Below are positions 45,003-54,416 of a stretch of DNA of 64,000 nucleotides, piece after piece. A program made the position numbers and the translations under genes. Position 1 is the first letter of the stretch; every line of letters starts with the position of its first letter. The stretch spans positions 62,001 through 126,000 of the forward strand of contig CAMCZV010000002.1 in assembly GCA_945888455.1 (NCBI GenBank), written 5' to 3'. Below the pieces are notes generated by a model. It had not been told where the DNA came from, searched no databases, and worked only from the letters and a program-made list of their open reading frames with translations. The stretch is from Candidatus Finniella inopinata (lineage in GTDB: Bacteria; Pseudomonadota; Alphaproteobacteria; Holosporales; Holosporaceae).

Positions 45003-45563
45003 ATGGTGTTGTTCAAAGAACCACACACCCAATCCATGGGCACTGGTTTTTGCCCCTTGGTCATTTTTGGGAGCGCACACAAAGAAGGCAACACCCTGCA
45101 CACGGTTCAAGATATATTGGGTGATGTCCCTATGGTGCATTTGTGTGAACGAAATATTGGGCCATATCATTATGAAAGCGCCCACGAAGAAGACGATTTT
45201 TTACCCCTGATTCGCCTGCTGGTCAACCATAACCCCTTGGTTTTTGCCACACCCGTGTATTGGTATAGCATGAGCGGACGCATGAAAACCTTTTGGGATC
45301 GGATTACAGATTTATTGTATCATCACAAAGAGCTATCCACCCAATTGCAAGGTAAAACGGCCGCTGTGATGGTGTCCTCTTCAGGCGGCAAGCCCGATGG
45401 CTTTGACATGCCTTTTGAAAAAACTTTTGCCTATTTAAAAATGAATTATGCGGGCTGTTGGGATTATGTTTTCCCCATGGAAAACCATCGCGATCACAAC
45501 GAATGGCAAAAATCATTGGCGCTGGCCCAATGGGCATCATTGAAACAACAGTCCCTAGATTGA
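45003..45563 (+). CDS. Flavodoxin-fold NAD(P)H reductase (NADPH-dependent FMN reductase type)
   Basis: 186 residues. The flavin-phosphate loop is in IFGSAHKEGNT, and the second flavin-binding loop in ATPVYWYSMSGRMKTFWDR is the strongest family signature; VMVSSSGGKPDGF closes the site. Such enzymes reduce quinones, flavins or azo compounds. The substrate is unknown. ATG 45003 or 45036 may be the start; the second puts the first strand near the N-terminus. It is alone, between tRNA-Asp and the His-rich gene. Confidence 0.82.
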   Translation: MVLFKEPHTQSMGTGFCPLVIFGSAHKEGNTLHTVQDILGDVPMVHLCERNIGPYHYESAHEEDDFLPLIRLLVNHNPLVFATPVYWYSMSGRMKTFWDRITDLLYHHKELSTQLQGKTAAVMVSSSGGKPDGFDMPFEKTFAYLKMNYAGCWDYVFPMENHRDHNEWQKSLALAQWASLKQQSLD

Positions 45564-45704
45564 AACGGGAGTCATGGATACAAAAGGTGTCATTAAAACG
45601 AAAAAATATAAAATAATAATTCGCTAAAAAAAATTAACTTTTTAGAAAATACTTTCAACTATCATTTTATAGAGCAAACAAAACTAATAAAATGGAGATT
45701 AAAA

Positions 45705-46463
45705 ATGAAACATTGTTTATTTGGAGGGGCTTTTGATGGAGCCCACAGTCATCACCACGGTCACGAGGCAGGTCATCACGATCATCACCATGGTCCTCAC
45801 CATCATCATCACCACCACAACCATCATCACCATCACCATCACAGAGCGTTGAATCTGTTCATGGAAATTGTGGGTCCAAAGTGGCGTCAGGTGGAACGGG
45901 TCATGGGTCAATTGCATTGCCCAGAACTCAGCCACACCCAATTGCAAGTCATTCGCGCAGAGGTTTGCTTGTTGTGTGCCAACAAGCACCACAAGCACAG
46001 CGTCAAGCACGCTTTGCACCACTTTTATCATGAATTTGGCGCCCACCATGTGGCCATGCACAATCCATATGTGCAATTCGGTCCGATTGTCGCCCGAAAA
46101 ATCATGCAATTAAAATTGGAATTGTGCCGATTGAAAACAAAAACCATTCACAAAGCCGATTCAATGCATCAAATTGCCTTGTTCAAAGAATCCTTTTTGT
46201 TGGCCTATGATTGCCTGGGCAGCAAAATGAGTGCATTGCATTCTGCCGATTTGACCGTCAATGAATTAGAGCACATCAAGCATCAAGTCGAAAAGGTATC
46301 CGAAGTCATTTGCCACAGCAAAGATGCCTTTTACAGTTGCGTGGGTGGGTTTGGTAAGCACATCGACCCCAGCGTTATTGCCATGGCCGAAGGGTTAAAA
46401 ATGCAATGGCACGCATTAAAAGAAATGTTGCATCACAAAGAAAGGGAAATTGCACGCGCCTAA
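45705..46463 (+). CDS. Histidine-rich protein of unknown family
   Basis: 252 residues with a clear GGAG Shine-Dalgarno. Residues 14-46 are an almost continuous His block (with Gly, Asp, Asn), coded by runs of CAT/CAC. The rest is helical, rich in His, Lys and Leu, with about nine Cys (CPELSH, VCLLCANKHHKHS, LCRLK). No signal peptide, so probably cytoplasmic. A role in binding Ni, Zn, Cu or Co is inference from composition only; no HypB/UreE/SlyD-type domain is recognised. Two tiny membrane proteins follow, possibly in the same transcript. Confidence 0.75.
   Translation: MKHCLFGGAFDGAHSHHHGHEAGHHDHHHGPHHHHHHHNHHHHHHHRALNLFMEIVGPKWRQVERVMGQLHCPELSHTQLQVIRAEVCLLCANKHHKHSVKHALHHFYHEFGAHHVAMHNPYVQFGPIVARKIMQLKLELCRLKTKTIHKADSMHQIALFKESFLLAYDCLGSKMSALHSADLTVNELEHIKHQVEKVSEVICHSKDAFYSCVGGFGKHIDPSVIAMAEGLKMQWHALKEMLHHKEREIARA
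45752..45843 (+). repeat. CAT/CAC low-complexity tract
   Basis: Near-perfect CAC/CAT repetition encoding the His block of the preceding gene. Such tracts change length by slippage, so copy number may vary between isolates. Confidence 0.85.
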
Positions 46464-46547
46464 TTTTACGCGCATACTCGCTCTTGCCTGGGGGTCTTTT
46501 GACCTCTGGTGCCAGAGCTTGTCCAGAAAAAATCGAGGACAAAAATA

Positions 46548-46664
46548 ATGGTTTTTTTATTACTGCTGGCATTGATCGTATCATGCAGCGCTCTGATTGC
46601 TGTGAATGTCATCATAAAAAAGAATGGTCATGCACCCGATGTCATGGGTGATGATCTTTGTTGA
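46548..46664 (+). CDS. Small lipoprotein-like or membrane peptide, 38 residues
   Basis: ATG 46548 is preceded by GAGG at the right distance (9 bases). The peptide is a hydrophobic segment (VFLLLLALIVSCSALIAVNVII) then a short polar tail ending in Cys. The IVSC could serve as a lipobox, though no basic residue precedes it, so a simple single-pass membrane peptide is as likely. It lies between the His-rich gene and another small membrane protein. Confidence 0.5.
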   Translation: MVFLLLLALIVSCSALIAVNVIIKKNGHAPDVMGDDLC

Positions 46665-46712
46665 CTATTTCAGACCTGTGCAGACCATCATCACGCATAG
46701 AGGAGATCGAAT

Positions 46713-46946
46713 ATGTCACCAGATCAGGAGAAAGAAGAAAAAAGGGGGACCATTGATGCCTCTGGCCCTGTAAAACGTTCCAACACAGAAAAAGACCCCT
46801 ATATTGAAAAGGATGACAAAGAACATCCAGCGGTACACGTAGCACAAATGGTGTGCAAACTGGTACTTACACTCTTTACATTATATTTAGTATTTTTATT
46901 TTTATCTTTAGCGGTTTTTTTATTTACAATTAAATCTAAAATATAA
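46713..46946 (+). CDS. Small single-pass membrane protein, 77 residues
   Basis: An acidic and basic cytoplasmic part (residues 1-42, rich in Asp, Glu, Lys) followed by one strong transmembrane helix (about 46-72) and a KSKI end, so a C-terminal anchor. A GAGGAG Shine-Dalgarno stands 8 bases before the ATG. No family recognised. It follows the 38-residue peptide by 48 bp. Confidence 0.6.
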   Translation: MSPDQEKEEKRGTIDASGPVKRSNTEKDPYIEKDDKEHPAVHVAQMVCKLVLTLFTLYLVFLFLSLAVFLFTIKSKI

Positions 46947-47167
46947 TCCCGCCTCAATGGGGTAAGGACAATGAATGCCTCATGGTTTGCACCATTGTTA
47001 TATTCAAAATTATAGTCAAAACAGTCTGAACACCCATGTCCCAACGGCCATTAACAATCATTCACACCTTTTGGTAATTCAGGTATGATGAATAGAATAA
47101 GGTTTTGGTTGGGTCGTAACAGGTTCATCGCCATCATCTGGGACAAAAATCATCACCATACAGGATT

Positions 47168-47935
47168 ATGGCTAAAAAGAAGAAATCTGCAGGTAAAAGA
47201 GCAAAAAAATCGTATTGGTATCCGAAAACCATTGGTTTTTTGGGCCTATTCGGTCTTATTTTAGCGGCATATTGTTATTTCAACCCTCAATCCAGTTCTA
47301 TTCCCGTTGTGGCGGGCAGAGATTACCCAAAACGCACACGCGGAATTCCCATAAAACAAACCACTTATGCCGTTTATGATCGTTTGGCAGGACAATCAAA
47401 ACACGATGCCACACGATTGTTGCCACCAGATGAAGTTCCAGATTGGAATCCTATGGACGCAGAGGAAAATCCTGTTGCCGCCCCTGTAACCCATCAAAGC
47501 AGCAACGCCTCTGCACACAATCAAAGCGCGAACACTGCTGTGGCATCGGCCGGTTCTGCAGAAAAATTTACCCCACACACGGATAAAAAAGTCAGCACAA
47601 AGCCCGTAATGCCTGCAAAGCCAACGCCCGTTTTGAAACCCGTCAGCAAGTCAAAACCCCCTGTTGCCAGTAAAAAGAATGGGGCTAAAAATGATTCAAC
47701 CAAAAGTACAAAACAAACAGGCATCAGCCTGCGCTTGCAAATTGGAACCATTCAATCTCAGGCAGAAAAAGCAGAAAAAATCATTCAAAATATACGGAAA
47801 AAAGGCCGAATCCCCCCCCATATGCGTCCCATAATTCAAAAAGCAACCATCAAGGGAAAAACCGTATATCGCGTTATTTTGGTTGGCCATTGTTCTGAAA
47901 AAGTCTTGAAGGAATATCAACGCTATTTGGGATAG
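47168..47935 (+). CDS. FtsN-like protein with one membrane helix and a SPOR-type end
   Basis: 255 residues: a very basic cytoplasmic start (KKKKSAGKRAKKS), a membrane helix at about 22-40, a long Pro/Ser/Lys/Ala linker (about 70-185), and a C-terminal 65-residue domain with LRLQIGTIQSQAEKAEKIIQNI and KGKTVYRVILVGH, which follows the SPOR fold pattern (betaalphabeta repeats). Such proteins bind septal peptidoglycan. The architecture matches FtsN, but it diverges enough that the gene name is not assigned. It converges on uvrB. Confidence 0.72.
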   Translation: MAKKKKSAGKRAKKSYWYPKTIGFLGLFGLILAAYCYFNPQSSSIPVVAGRDYPKRTRGIPIKQTTYAVYDRLAGQSKHDATRLLPPDEVPDWNPMDAEENPVAAPVTHQSSNASAHNQSANTAVASAGSAEKFTPHTDKKVSTKPVMPAKPTPVLKPVSKSKPPVASKKNGAKNDSTKSTKQTGISLRLQIGTIQSQAEKAEKIIQNIRKKGRIPPHMRPIIQKATIKGKTVYRVILVGHCSEKVLKEYQRYLG

Positions 47936-48047
47936 TCTCCTCTGCTGGGTATAGAGTGGGTTCCCCCGACGGCATTGGTCTTGCTTTGATTACGCTTTGC
48001 ACCATTCTCGGCAAACATTGGCCCCACTGATCCATGTTTGCCCACGG

Positions 48048-50084
48048 TCAGCAGTCGGGCTCATCAACGTGTTCACGCATTTTACAACCCAATGCGATAT
48101 CAGCAGCCGTCCACCCACGGTATTCCAGAGCCCGCTTGATTTTTCCAGCCTGTTCAAACGCCATATCCGATGCGGCCTTGGTCATGGCTTGATACAACTG
48201 GGCGTCAGACAAGGTCGCCCACGTATCATGATCAGAATCACTGTGTTCAATGTGCAATAATGGCGATTTCACCGATCGGGGTGTGATGCCATGTTTGATG
48301 TTGTATTCCCACTGGATTTGTCGACGGCGTGTGGTTTCCCCCAGAGCCGCCTGCATGGATAGAGTCGTTTTGTCCGCATATAAAATAACATGACCACGCA
48401 CATGGCGTGCGGCCCTGCCCATGGTTTGAATCAGAGACGTTTTGGATCTTAAATACCCTTCTTTATCCGCATCCAAAATGGCAACCAGTTGGCATTCTGG
48501 GATATCCAGACCTTCGCGCAGCAGGTTAATACCCACCAAAATATCAAAGACCCCTTTACGCAAATCCGCAATCAGTGCAATGCGTGCCAATGTATCAATA
48601 TCGGCGTGCATGTAACGCGCTTTGAATCCAACCTCTGTAAAATACTCAGACAACTGTTCGGCCATACGTTTGGTTAACGTGGTGACCAATATACGGCCCC
48701 CTTGGGTAATGGTTTTTTCAATTTCAGAACGCAAGTGCTCCATTTGATTATGACTGGGGTGGATGGTGTATTCTGGGTCCAACAATCCTGTTGGTCGGAT
48801 GATTTGTTCCACAATGCATTCCGATTGTTCCAGTTCCCAGGGGCCGGGTGTGGCGGATACAAATAAGGTTGGCGGACGCATGTCGTCCCATTCTTCAAAT
48901 TTTAAAGGACGATTGTGGCAGCACGATGGCAAGCGAAATCCATAATGGGCGAGAGTATTTTTGCGCGTCTGGTCTGCCAGATACATACCCCGCAATTGGG
49001 GAATGGCGACGTGACTTTCATCGGCAATGACCAGGGCATTTTGGGGTAAATATTCAAACAGGGTGGGGGGAGGTGTACCAAAAGGTCTGCCCGTTAAATA
49101 GCATGAATAATTTTCAATGCCTGCACAAATTCCCGTTGTTCGCAACGTTTCTAGGTCATAGGTTACGCGTTCTTGCAAACGTTGGGCCTCGATCAATCGA
49201 TTTTCGTCACGCAATTGGGTAATGCGCTGGGCCAATTCCTTTTCAATATGAATGATGGCTTGTTGTACCGTGGGACCTGGGGTAACAAAGTGGTTATTCG
49301 GATAAATGGTGACGTCATCCAATGGGGCAATTTTTCCACCGGTCAACACATCGATTTCATGAATGCTTTCAATCTGTGATCCAAAAAAGGAAAAGCTCCA
49401 GGCACGATCTTCATAGTGGGCGGGGAAAACGTCTACGCGATCGCCACGAACGCGAAAGGCGCCCCGTTTGAAATCCATGTCGTTGCGTTTGTATTGCAAA
49501 TCCGATAATTGGCGTAAAAACCCCATCAATGGCACGTGTTGATGGCGAACAATGGGTACGGCCAACCCTTGATAGGATTCAATGGCGCCCAATCCATAAA
49601 TGCACGATACGCTGGCCACCACCACCACATCTTGACGCTCCAGCAGGGCGCGCGTGGCGCTGTGGCGCATGCGTTCGATTTGTTCGTTAATGGTGGCTTC
49701 TTTTTCAATATAGGTGTTGCTGCTGGGCATATAGGCTTCTGGACGGTAATAATCATAATACGATACGAAATATTCCACCGCATTATGGGGAAAAAATGCT
49801 TTCATTTCTCCGTACAGTTGGGCAGCCAGCGTTTTGTTCGGCGCCAAAATCAATGTGGTGCGTTGAACATTTTGGATGACATTGGCCATGGTAAACGTCT
49901 TTCCAGATCCTGTAACGCCCAGCAAAACTTGATTTTTTTCACCATTTTCTATGCCCGATGTCAGGGCCGAAATGGCATTTTCTTGATCACCAGCGGGTTG
50001 AAAAGGGGCATGCAGTTGAAAAACGCCTGGACGACGTTGGATGGTTTTACCATACCCTCTGAAAAGTTCTAAACAATCGGTCAT
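48048..50084 (-). CDS. uvrB: Excinuclease ABC subunit B
   Basis: 678 residues, complete. Walker A GVTGSGKTFTMAN, beta-hairpin region YYDYYRPEAYMPSSNTYIEKE, DESH in VIADESHVAIPQL, ATPase motifs VGINLLREGLDIPEC and the QTMGRAARHVRG arginine motif. A C-terminal UVR motif (MTKAASDMAFEQAGKIKRALEYR) binds UvrC. It starts MTDCLELFRGYG, short of some family leaders. uvrA and uvrC are elsewhere. Confidence 0.96.
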   Translation of the reverse strand: MTDCLELFRGYGKTIQRRPGVFQLHAPFQPAGDQENAISALTSGIENGEKNQVLLGVTGSGKTFTMANVIQNVQRTTLILAPNKTLAAQLYGEMKAFFPHNAVEYFVSYYDYYRPEAYMPSSNTYIEKEATINEQIERMRHSATRALLERQDVVVVASVSCIYGLGAIESYQGLAVPIVRHQHVPLMGFLRQLSDLQYKRNDMDFKRGAFRVRGDRVDVFPAHYEDRAWSFSFFGSQIESIHEIDVLTGGKIAPLDDVTIYPNNHFVTPGPTVQQAIIHIEKELAQRITQLRDENRLIEAQRLQERVTYDLETLRTTGICAGIENYSCYLTGRPFGTPPPTLFEYLPQNALVIADESHVAIPQLRGMYLADQTRKNTLAHYGFRLPSCCHNRPLKFEEWDDMRPPTLFVSATPGPWELEQSECIVEQIIRPTGLLDPEYTIHPSHNQMEHLRSEIEKTITQGGRILVTTLTKRMAEQLSEYFTEVGFKARYMHADIDTLARIALIADLRKGVFDILVGINLLREGLDIPECQLVAILDADKEGYLRSKTSLIQTMGRAARHVRGHVILYADKTTLSMQAALGETTRRRQIQWEYNIKHGITPRSVKSPLLHIEHSDSDHDTWATLSDAQLYQAMTKAASDMAFEQAGKIKRALEYRGWTAADIALGCKMREHVDEPDC

Positions 50085-50199
50085 TATATTCTGTTATGCC
50101 CCGCCAGAATGACAGGGTACCACACAGTGCCTCTGCTGGGCCACGGGGCCCAAAGAGGAGATGCACCATCTCTGGGATTGGGTGTAGTATGGCTTGCTG

Positions 50200-50970
50200 T
50201 TATGTGTTGGGAATGTTTTTTGAAAATGGAGAAATGCTGGTAATGCTGGGATGCACGGAAATGACATTGCTTGGCGACTGATTTTGTTTGTTCGGCTCGC
50301 GCAAAACATAGCCCCGACCCCAAATGGTTTCAATATATTCGCGACCCACTGGACCCAAAATATCCTGCAGCTTTCGGCGAATTTTGCACATAAAGACGTC
50401 GATGATCTTTTCCTCTGGCTCATCCATTCCGCTGTAAAGACGGTTTAGAAAGTTGTTTTTGGTCACGGTTGCCCCTTTACGCACCAACAAAAATTCTAAA
50501 ATTTGATACTCTTTACCCGTTAATTGCAATGGACGACCAGCCACTTCGATATGCTGGGTATCCAGATTCAGTTGGATTTCACCCACACGAATAATGGCCG
50601 ATGAATGGCCTTCTGCACGTCTGGCCAACGCTTTGATGCGCACGATTAATTCTTCACTGGCAAAGGGTTTTGTCATATAATCGTCGGCACCAAACCCAAG
50701 TGCTTTGACTTTGTCTTGAATGGATTGGAATCCAGATAACACCAAAATCGGAGAGCTGATGGCCGAATCGCGTAATTTTTGCAACAATTCATGACCATTC
50801 ATATCTGGCAAACCAATATCCAGAACAATGACGTCATAATCGTAAATCTTACCGATTTGAAAAGCTTCTTCCCCTGTTGTAATGCAGTCGCAGAACAGAT
50901 TTTCATCGCGCAAAAAGCGGGTAATCAGCTCGCCAGTGACTTGATCGTCTTCAACCAAAAGAATTTTCAT
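50200..50970 (-). CDS. ctrA: Cell-cycle response regulator CtrA
   Basis: 256 residues: receiver with Asp51 in VIVLDIGLP and Lys101-type TKPF, then a winged-helix DNA-binding domain with LTGKEYQILEFLLVRKGATVTKNNFLNRLYSGMDEPEEKIIDVFMCKIRRKL, nearly identical in pattern to alphaproteobacterial CtrA. It ends with a 25-residue variable tail. In Caulobacter it silences the origin and drives cell-cycle genes. I did not find a convincing TTAA-N7-TTAA site near its promoter. It is the best single marker of class in this window. Confidence 0.92.
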   Translation of the reverse strand: MKILLVEDDQVTGELITRFLRDENLFCDCITTGEEAFQIGKIYDYDVIVLDIGLPDMNGHELLQKLRDSAISSPILVLSGFQSIQDKVKALGFGADDYMTKPFASEELIVRIKALARRAEGHSSAIIRVGEIQLNLDTQHIEVAGRPLQLTGKEYQILEFLLVRKGATVTKNNFLNRLYSGMDEPEEKIIDVFMCKIRRKLQDILGPVGREYIETIWGRGYVLREPNKQNQSPSNVISVHPSITSISPFSKNIPNT

Positions 50971-51346
50971 TTTGTTTCCTTAGTAAGTGTTATCTATGTT
51001 ATAGCAAACGAATTCTTTCAAAAGGTTTAATATAATCATGGTCTCTTTTTTTAAACGCATTCTATCAGCAGGTCAATACATTTAAAATGCAGTTTTTTGT
51101 ATTTCTTTCCCTGTAACCCTTTGTTTTTATGAATTTTTTATGTTTTCGTTCGTTTTTTATTAAAAATGTGTTTTTTTAAAATTGTTTTTATGTTTTTGTA
51201 TTTTTTATCAAAGTTTTTAACTTGCAAATATAACCCCTTTAATTTCCTGGATTTTTTAATTGTGCGCCAACTGTGTAAAAAATCAAGAGACTGACCCATA
51301 ACAAAAAGAAAGGACCGGAATAATGGCATCTTGGGGTCATTTTGTA
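50971..51346. other. AT-rich intergenic stretch between ctrA and tRNA-Phe
   Basis: About 375 bp, dominated by T runs from 51089 to 51200. A 71-codon minus-strand frame at 51138-51353 is Lys/Phe/Leu-biased as expected for AT-rich non-coding DNA. The part next to ctrA probably contains the ctrA promoter, but I cannot place the boxes. Confidence 0.4.
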
Positions 51347-51376
51347 TTGACAAGAGGTGAGCAGATGATTTATATT
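51347..51376 (+). promoter_or_regulatory. Predicted promoter of tRNA-Phe
   Basis: TTGACA (51347-51352, perfect consensus) and TATATT (51371-51376) at an 18-base spacing; TTATAT one base earlier gives 17. The tRNA starts 14 bases after. Confidence 0.75.
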
Positions 51377-51389
51377 ATTGAAGTAGATT

Positions 51390-51462
51390 GCCCGAGTAGC
51401 TCAGTTGGTAGAGCAAAGGTCTGAAAAACCTTGTGTCGCTGGTTCGATTCCGGCCTCGGGCA
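51390..51462 (+). tRNA. tRNA-Phe (anticodon GAA)
   Basis: Acceptor GCCCGAG/CTCGGGC, D stem GCTC/GAGC, anticodon stem AAGGT/ACCTT around loop CTGAAAA, T stem GCTGG/CCGGC with TTCGATT, discriminator A. CCA is not encoded. Confidence 0.96.
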
Positions 51463-51682
51463 CAAAAACCTGCATTTATTTAAATCAATACTATTTTTTG
51501 TGTAAATAACGTTTTGTGTAAATAACGTGTGGGAAAAATACAAAATACATTTTTTTGTATATTTTGTTAAAAAATGATTTCACTTTTTTGTAAATGAACC
51601 CCGAAAACCTGAAAATGACACCCTGAACTCTTAATGATTTTTCAAAAATCGTTCTGGATTCGAAAGTTTTTATAAAACAGAG

Positions 51683-51688
51683 TATAAT
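51683..51688 (+). promoter_or_regulatory. Consensus -10 box of ctpA that decides its start
   Basis: A perfect TATAAT lies 33 bases before ATG 51721 and only 6 bases before ATG 51694. Transcription from it would start near 51695, so the upstream ATG would not be translated. The matching -35 (TTCGAA at 51659) is weak. Confidence 0.5.
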
Positions 51689-51720
51689 GGGATATGGTTT
51701 TTTTTAGACAAATCGTGCTG

Positions 51721-53298
51721 ATGCGCATAACGCCGATCAAAAATACTGTTTTAAAATATGGGTCGTGTGTTCTTTTGCTTTTACTGTTGTGTCCTCTTTT
51801 TTGTGATCTTAAAGGCACTAAAAAACCAGAAAGGGTTCAAAAAACCAAGGGTAATCGCTCAGAAGCCCAGATGATGACCTTTTTGCTGCGCTGTATGAAA
51901 ATCATTCAAAAGCACTATGTCGAGCCTATTGATCAAGACGTATTGCTCAATGGGGCCATAACAGGGATGTGTTATGCGGCTGATCCGCACTCTTTCTTTT
52001 TCAGCGAAAAAGACTTTACCCGTTTACAAGAACAGTACAAAGGGGCTTTTGGTGGCATCGGTGTGGTGATGAATGTGGATCGGTTAGGTCGAATGCAAAT
52101 TATATCCTGTCTGGATTACTCACCGGCAGCCACAGCAGGCATTTTATCAGGGGATATTATTATTGCAGTGGATGATGTGGTTTTAGGAAAATCGGATGGA
52201 TTTTCCCAGGTTTCCCAACGTATGCGCGGCAAACCGGGGACCACTGTCAAATTAACCATAGAACGCAAAGGCCATTCCAGACGACTGAATTTCAAGATAA
52301 AACGCACCAATATTATATCCGGTCTTTCTGTCAAACATCACATCATTGATAATATCGCCATTATTCGTATGGCCAGTTTTGATGATCAAACCCCAGATTT
52401 GTTGAAAAAAGTCATTTTAGACGTCCAAAAAACATTAAAAAACACGCTGAAAGGGTATGTGATTGATCTGAGAAGAAATTCTGGAGGTATGTTTGATTCG
52501 GCCGTTAAATGCTGTCAGTTATTTATTGATAAGGGCGTTTTGGTGCGCTCTAAGGGGCGCCCTGAATTGCCAGAAGAGGTGACGTACGCGGTGCCAGGGT
52601 TGGCCATTGTGCATGACACACCCGTGGTGCTTTTGATTGATGAGGGAACGGCTTCGGCTGCAGAAATTATGGTCGGTGCATTGCAAGATCATAAAAAAGC
52701 CATTGTTCTGGGGGTTTCTTCCTATGGCAAAGGGTCCACCCAAGAGGTTATTCCATTAGATGATCATGCTGGAGCCATAAAATTAACCATATCCCGTTGG
52801 TATACGCCATTAACCCAAAGACCCATCCAGGGTCAAGGTATTGTGCCTGATATTGTTGTAGAGCAAATGGAATCGGCAAAATCTGTGCAAAACCCTGATT
52901 TGGTGGTCAGAGAACGAAATGTATCGGGAACGTTACGTCCAAAAGTCCTGTCCAATGCTGCCCCTATACAATCCGATCAATCCGAACGTGCCATGGGTCA
53001 AGAGGCTGTGGTGCCATCGAATGGAAATGTGGATCACAATCAGAACCCATCACCTCAGAATGGAAAAAAACCGGAAACCCCTTATGATCATCAAATGACA
53101 CGTGCCATAGAGTTGGTTTCAGCCATCCATCTGATGCAGCAGGGGCATTTTTTTGATCGATCCCATATGAAATACCCTGTTCAGCCCGATCAATCCAATG
53201 GCCAAACCCATTTGGGTATGGAAAAAAGTATGGAAAAAAGTGTAGAAAAGGGTATGGAAAAAGCAGAAATAAGAACCCCAATGATAAGGGCAGATTGA
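51721..53298 (+). CDS. ctpA: C-terminal processing peptidase (S41, CtpA)
   Basis: 525 residues from ATG 51721: signal peptide (SCVLLLLLCPLFC), helical start, PDZ domain (about 100-180, GGIGVVMNVDRLG...GDIIIAVDD), and the protease core. Catalytic Ser is in DEGTASAAEIM and Lys in SSYGKGSTQE. Such proteases trim periplasmic proteins. After the core, about 130 residues are low-complexity and end with a short MEK(S/G) repeat (residues 500-515, four near-copies of 12 bp). Confidence 0.9.
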   Translation: MRITPIKNTVLKYGSCVLLLLLLCPLFCDLKGTKKPERVQKTKGNRSEAQMMTFLLRCMKIIQKHYVEPIDQDVLLNGAITGMCYAADPHSFFFSEKDFTRLQEQYKGAFGGIGVVMNVDRLGRMQIISCLDYSPAATAGILSGDIIIAVDDVVLGKSDGFSQVSQRMRGKPGTTVKLTIERKGHSRRLNFKIKRTNIISGLSVKHHIIDNIAIIRMASFDDQTPDLLKKVILDVQKTLKNTLKGYVIDLRRNSGGMFDSAVKCCQLFIDKGVLVRSKGRPELPEEVTYAVPGLAIVHDTPVVLLIDEGTASAAEIMVGALQDHKKAIVLGVSSYGKGSTQEVIPLDDHAGAIKLTISRWYTPLTQRPIQGQGIVPDIVVEQMESAKSVQNPDLVVRERNVSGTLRPKVLSNAAPIQSDQSERAMGQEAVVPSNGNVDHNQNPSPQNGKKPETPYDHQMTRAIELVSAIHLMQQGHFFDRSHMKYPVQPDQSNGQTHLGMEKSMEKSVEKGMEKAEIRTPMIRAD

Positions 53299-53321
53299 TG
53301 GCAGAGGGCTGTTCATTGGGG
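53276..53321 (+). terminator. Inverted repeat across the ctpA stop
   Basis: CCCCAATGA (53276-53284) and its complement TCATTGGGG (53313-53321) flank the stop codon. No T run follows, so it may stabilise the message end rather than stop polymerase. Confidence 0.35.
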
Positions 53322-53640
53322 CTCTCTGAATGCAAGAGACGTATTGCGATGGCGCCCCCCGATTCTGCCTAAACAATTATGCACAAAAAAATTATGCACA
53401 AAAAGGGTTGCCCCCTGGAAAATCCCAATACAATGACGCGTTCTGTTAAAAACCCTTGCAGGGCAGAGGAGGGCTGCCCAAGGATACACAAGATCTGTTT
53501 ATAGAGAATGCATTCCAGATGAATCCACCCGCTCAGGTCGGAATCAACAAGACGCAGGGGCCGGCTGATCAAGACCTGTCCTTATTTCAAGATCAACAGG
53601 TTGAAAGAACCGATGAATCATTCAAAGATCTGGGTTCGGA
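53322..53640. other. Intergenic stretch, no trusted gene
   Basis: About 320 bp between ctpA and the HAD gene, with the word AAAAAATTATGCACA-like (ATTATGCACAAAAA) repeated twice at about 53376 and 53391. A 66-codon frame on the plus strand (53456-53656) is Gln/Asp-rich and overlaps the end of the HAD gene; no start signal supports it. Confidence 0.4.
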
Positions 53641-54294
53641 TTATGCCTCATTATGAAATTCTTTTAACAACTGTAACAAACCTTCACAATTTCCAGCTTT
53701 GACTTTTGGATGTTCGTAATGATCAGCTTGTTGGCTGACAGAAACGGGCAAGCATCCTGCGTGATGGGCGCACATCATATCCACAACCGAATCTCCAACG
53801 AACCAAATGTTACGAGACGCCGACAGATTGTTTTGCGCCAACGCATGCAGCAGAGGTGTTATGGACGGTTTATCTTCAGGCGTATCCCCAGAGCCAATGG
53901 CGCAATAAAACACATGGCATAAATTCAAATGTTTGATTTCTTTGCGCAATCGATCTCCGCCCTTGTTGCTGACAATGGCCGTAGGAATGTTTTGACGATG
54001 CAACCACGTCACAACGGCGTGCGCATGCGGCATCAACACCAATTCAAGATGGGTCGTGTGTTTAAAAAACACAGATTCTGCTGCGCTGATATCGGATGGG
54101 GACACAATGCTGGCAAGAAAAGATCGAATGGTTAGGGATGGTTTTTTTTCAAATTCATCCAGGGTCATGGGCTTGCGATTAAAGGCAGAGCACACGGCAT
54201 TCAGTGCCCGCAAGGTGTCATGGGTGGTGTCAACCAAGGTATTATCCCAATCAAATAATACGGCGCTGGGCAGACGGTCTGGTTTTATGATCAT
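53641..54294 (-). CDS. HAD-superfamily phosphatase (phosphoglycolate phosphatase-like)
   Basis: 217 residues. Motif I DWDNTLVDT, motif II in AIVSNKGGDRLR, and motif III GDSVVDMMCAHHAGC are in order, with a helical cap after motif I (KKPSLTIRSFLA). Gph-like members act on 2-phosphoglycolate, but pyrophosphatases and others share this layout. It lies 123 bp downstream of the TPR-secretins on the same strand. Confidence 0.85.
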   Translation of the reverse strand: MIIKPDRLPSAVLFDWDNTLVDTTHDTLRALNAVCSAFNRKPMTLDEFEKKPSLTIRSFLASIVSPSDISAAESVFFKHTTHLELVLMPHAHAVVTWLHRQNIPTAIVSNKGGDRLRKEIKHLNLCHVFYCAIGSGDTPEDKPSITPLLHALAQNNLSASRNIWFVGDSVVDMMCAHHAGCLPVSVSQQADHYEHPKVKAGNCEGLLQLLKEFHNEA

Positions 54295-54416
54295 AACAAT
54301 TTAATATGTCCTTTTATTCAGCATAGACTTTTTTCACGGCTTTTTGCAAATCAGCCCGCAAATCAGCCGTATATTTTTTATAATCTATAGTGGCAATTCA
54401 GGGGCCAACAGGGTTT

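Noticed and set aside
45752-45843. CAC/CAT tract as a CRISPR or tandem repeat locus
   Set aside because: No spacer structure; it is coding and gives a His block.
49536-50072. 178-codon plus-strand frame opposite uvrB
   Set aside because: Antisense to the conserved UvrB helicase motifs.
53456-53656. 66-codon plus-strand frame after ctpA
   Set aside because: Overlaps the HAD gene end and has no start signal; composition is not protein-like.
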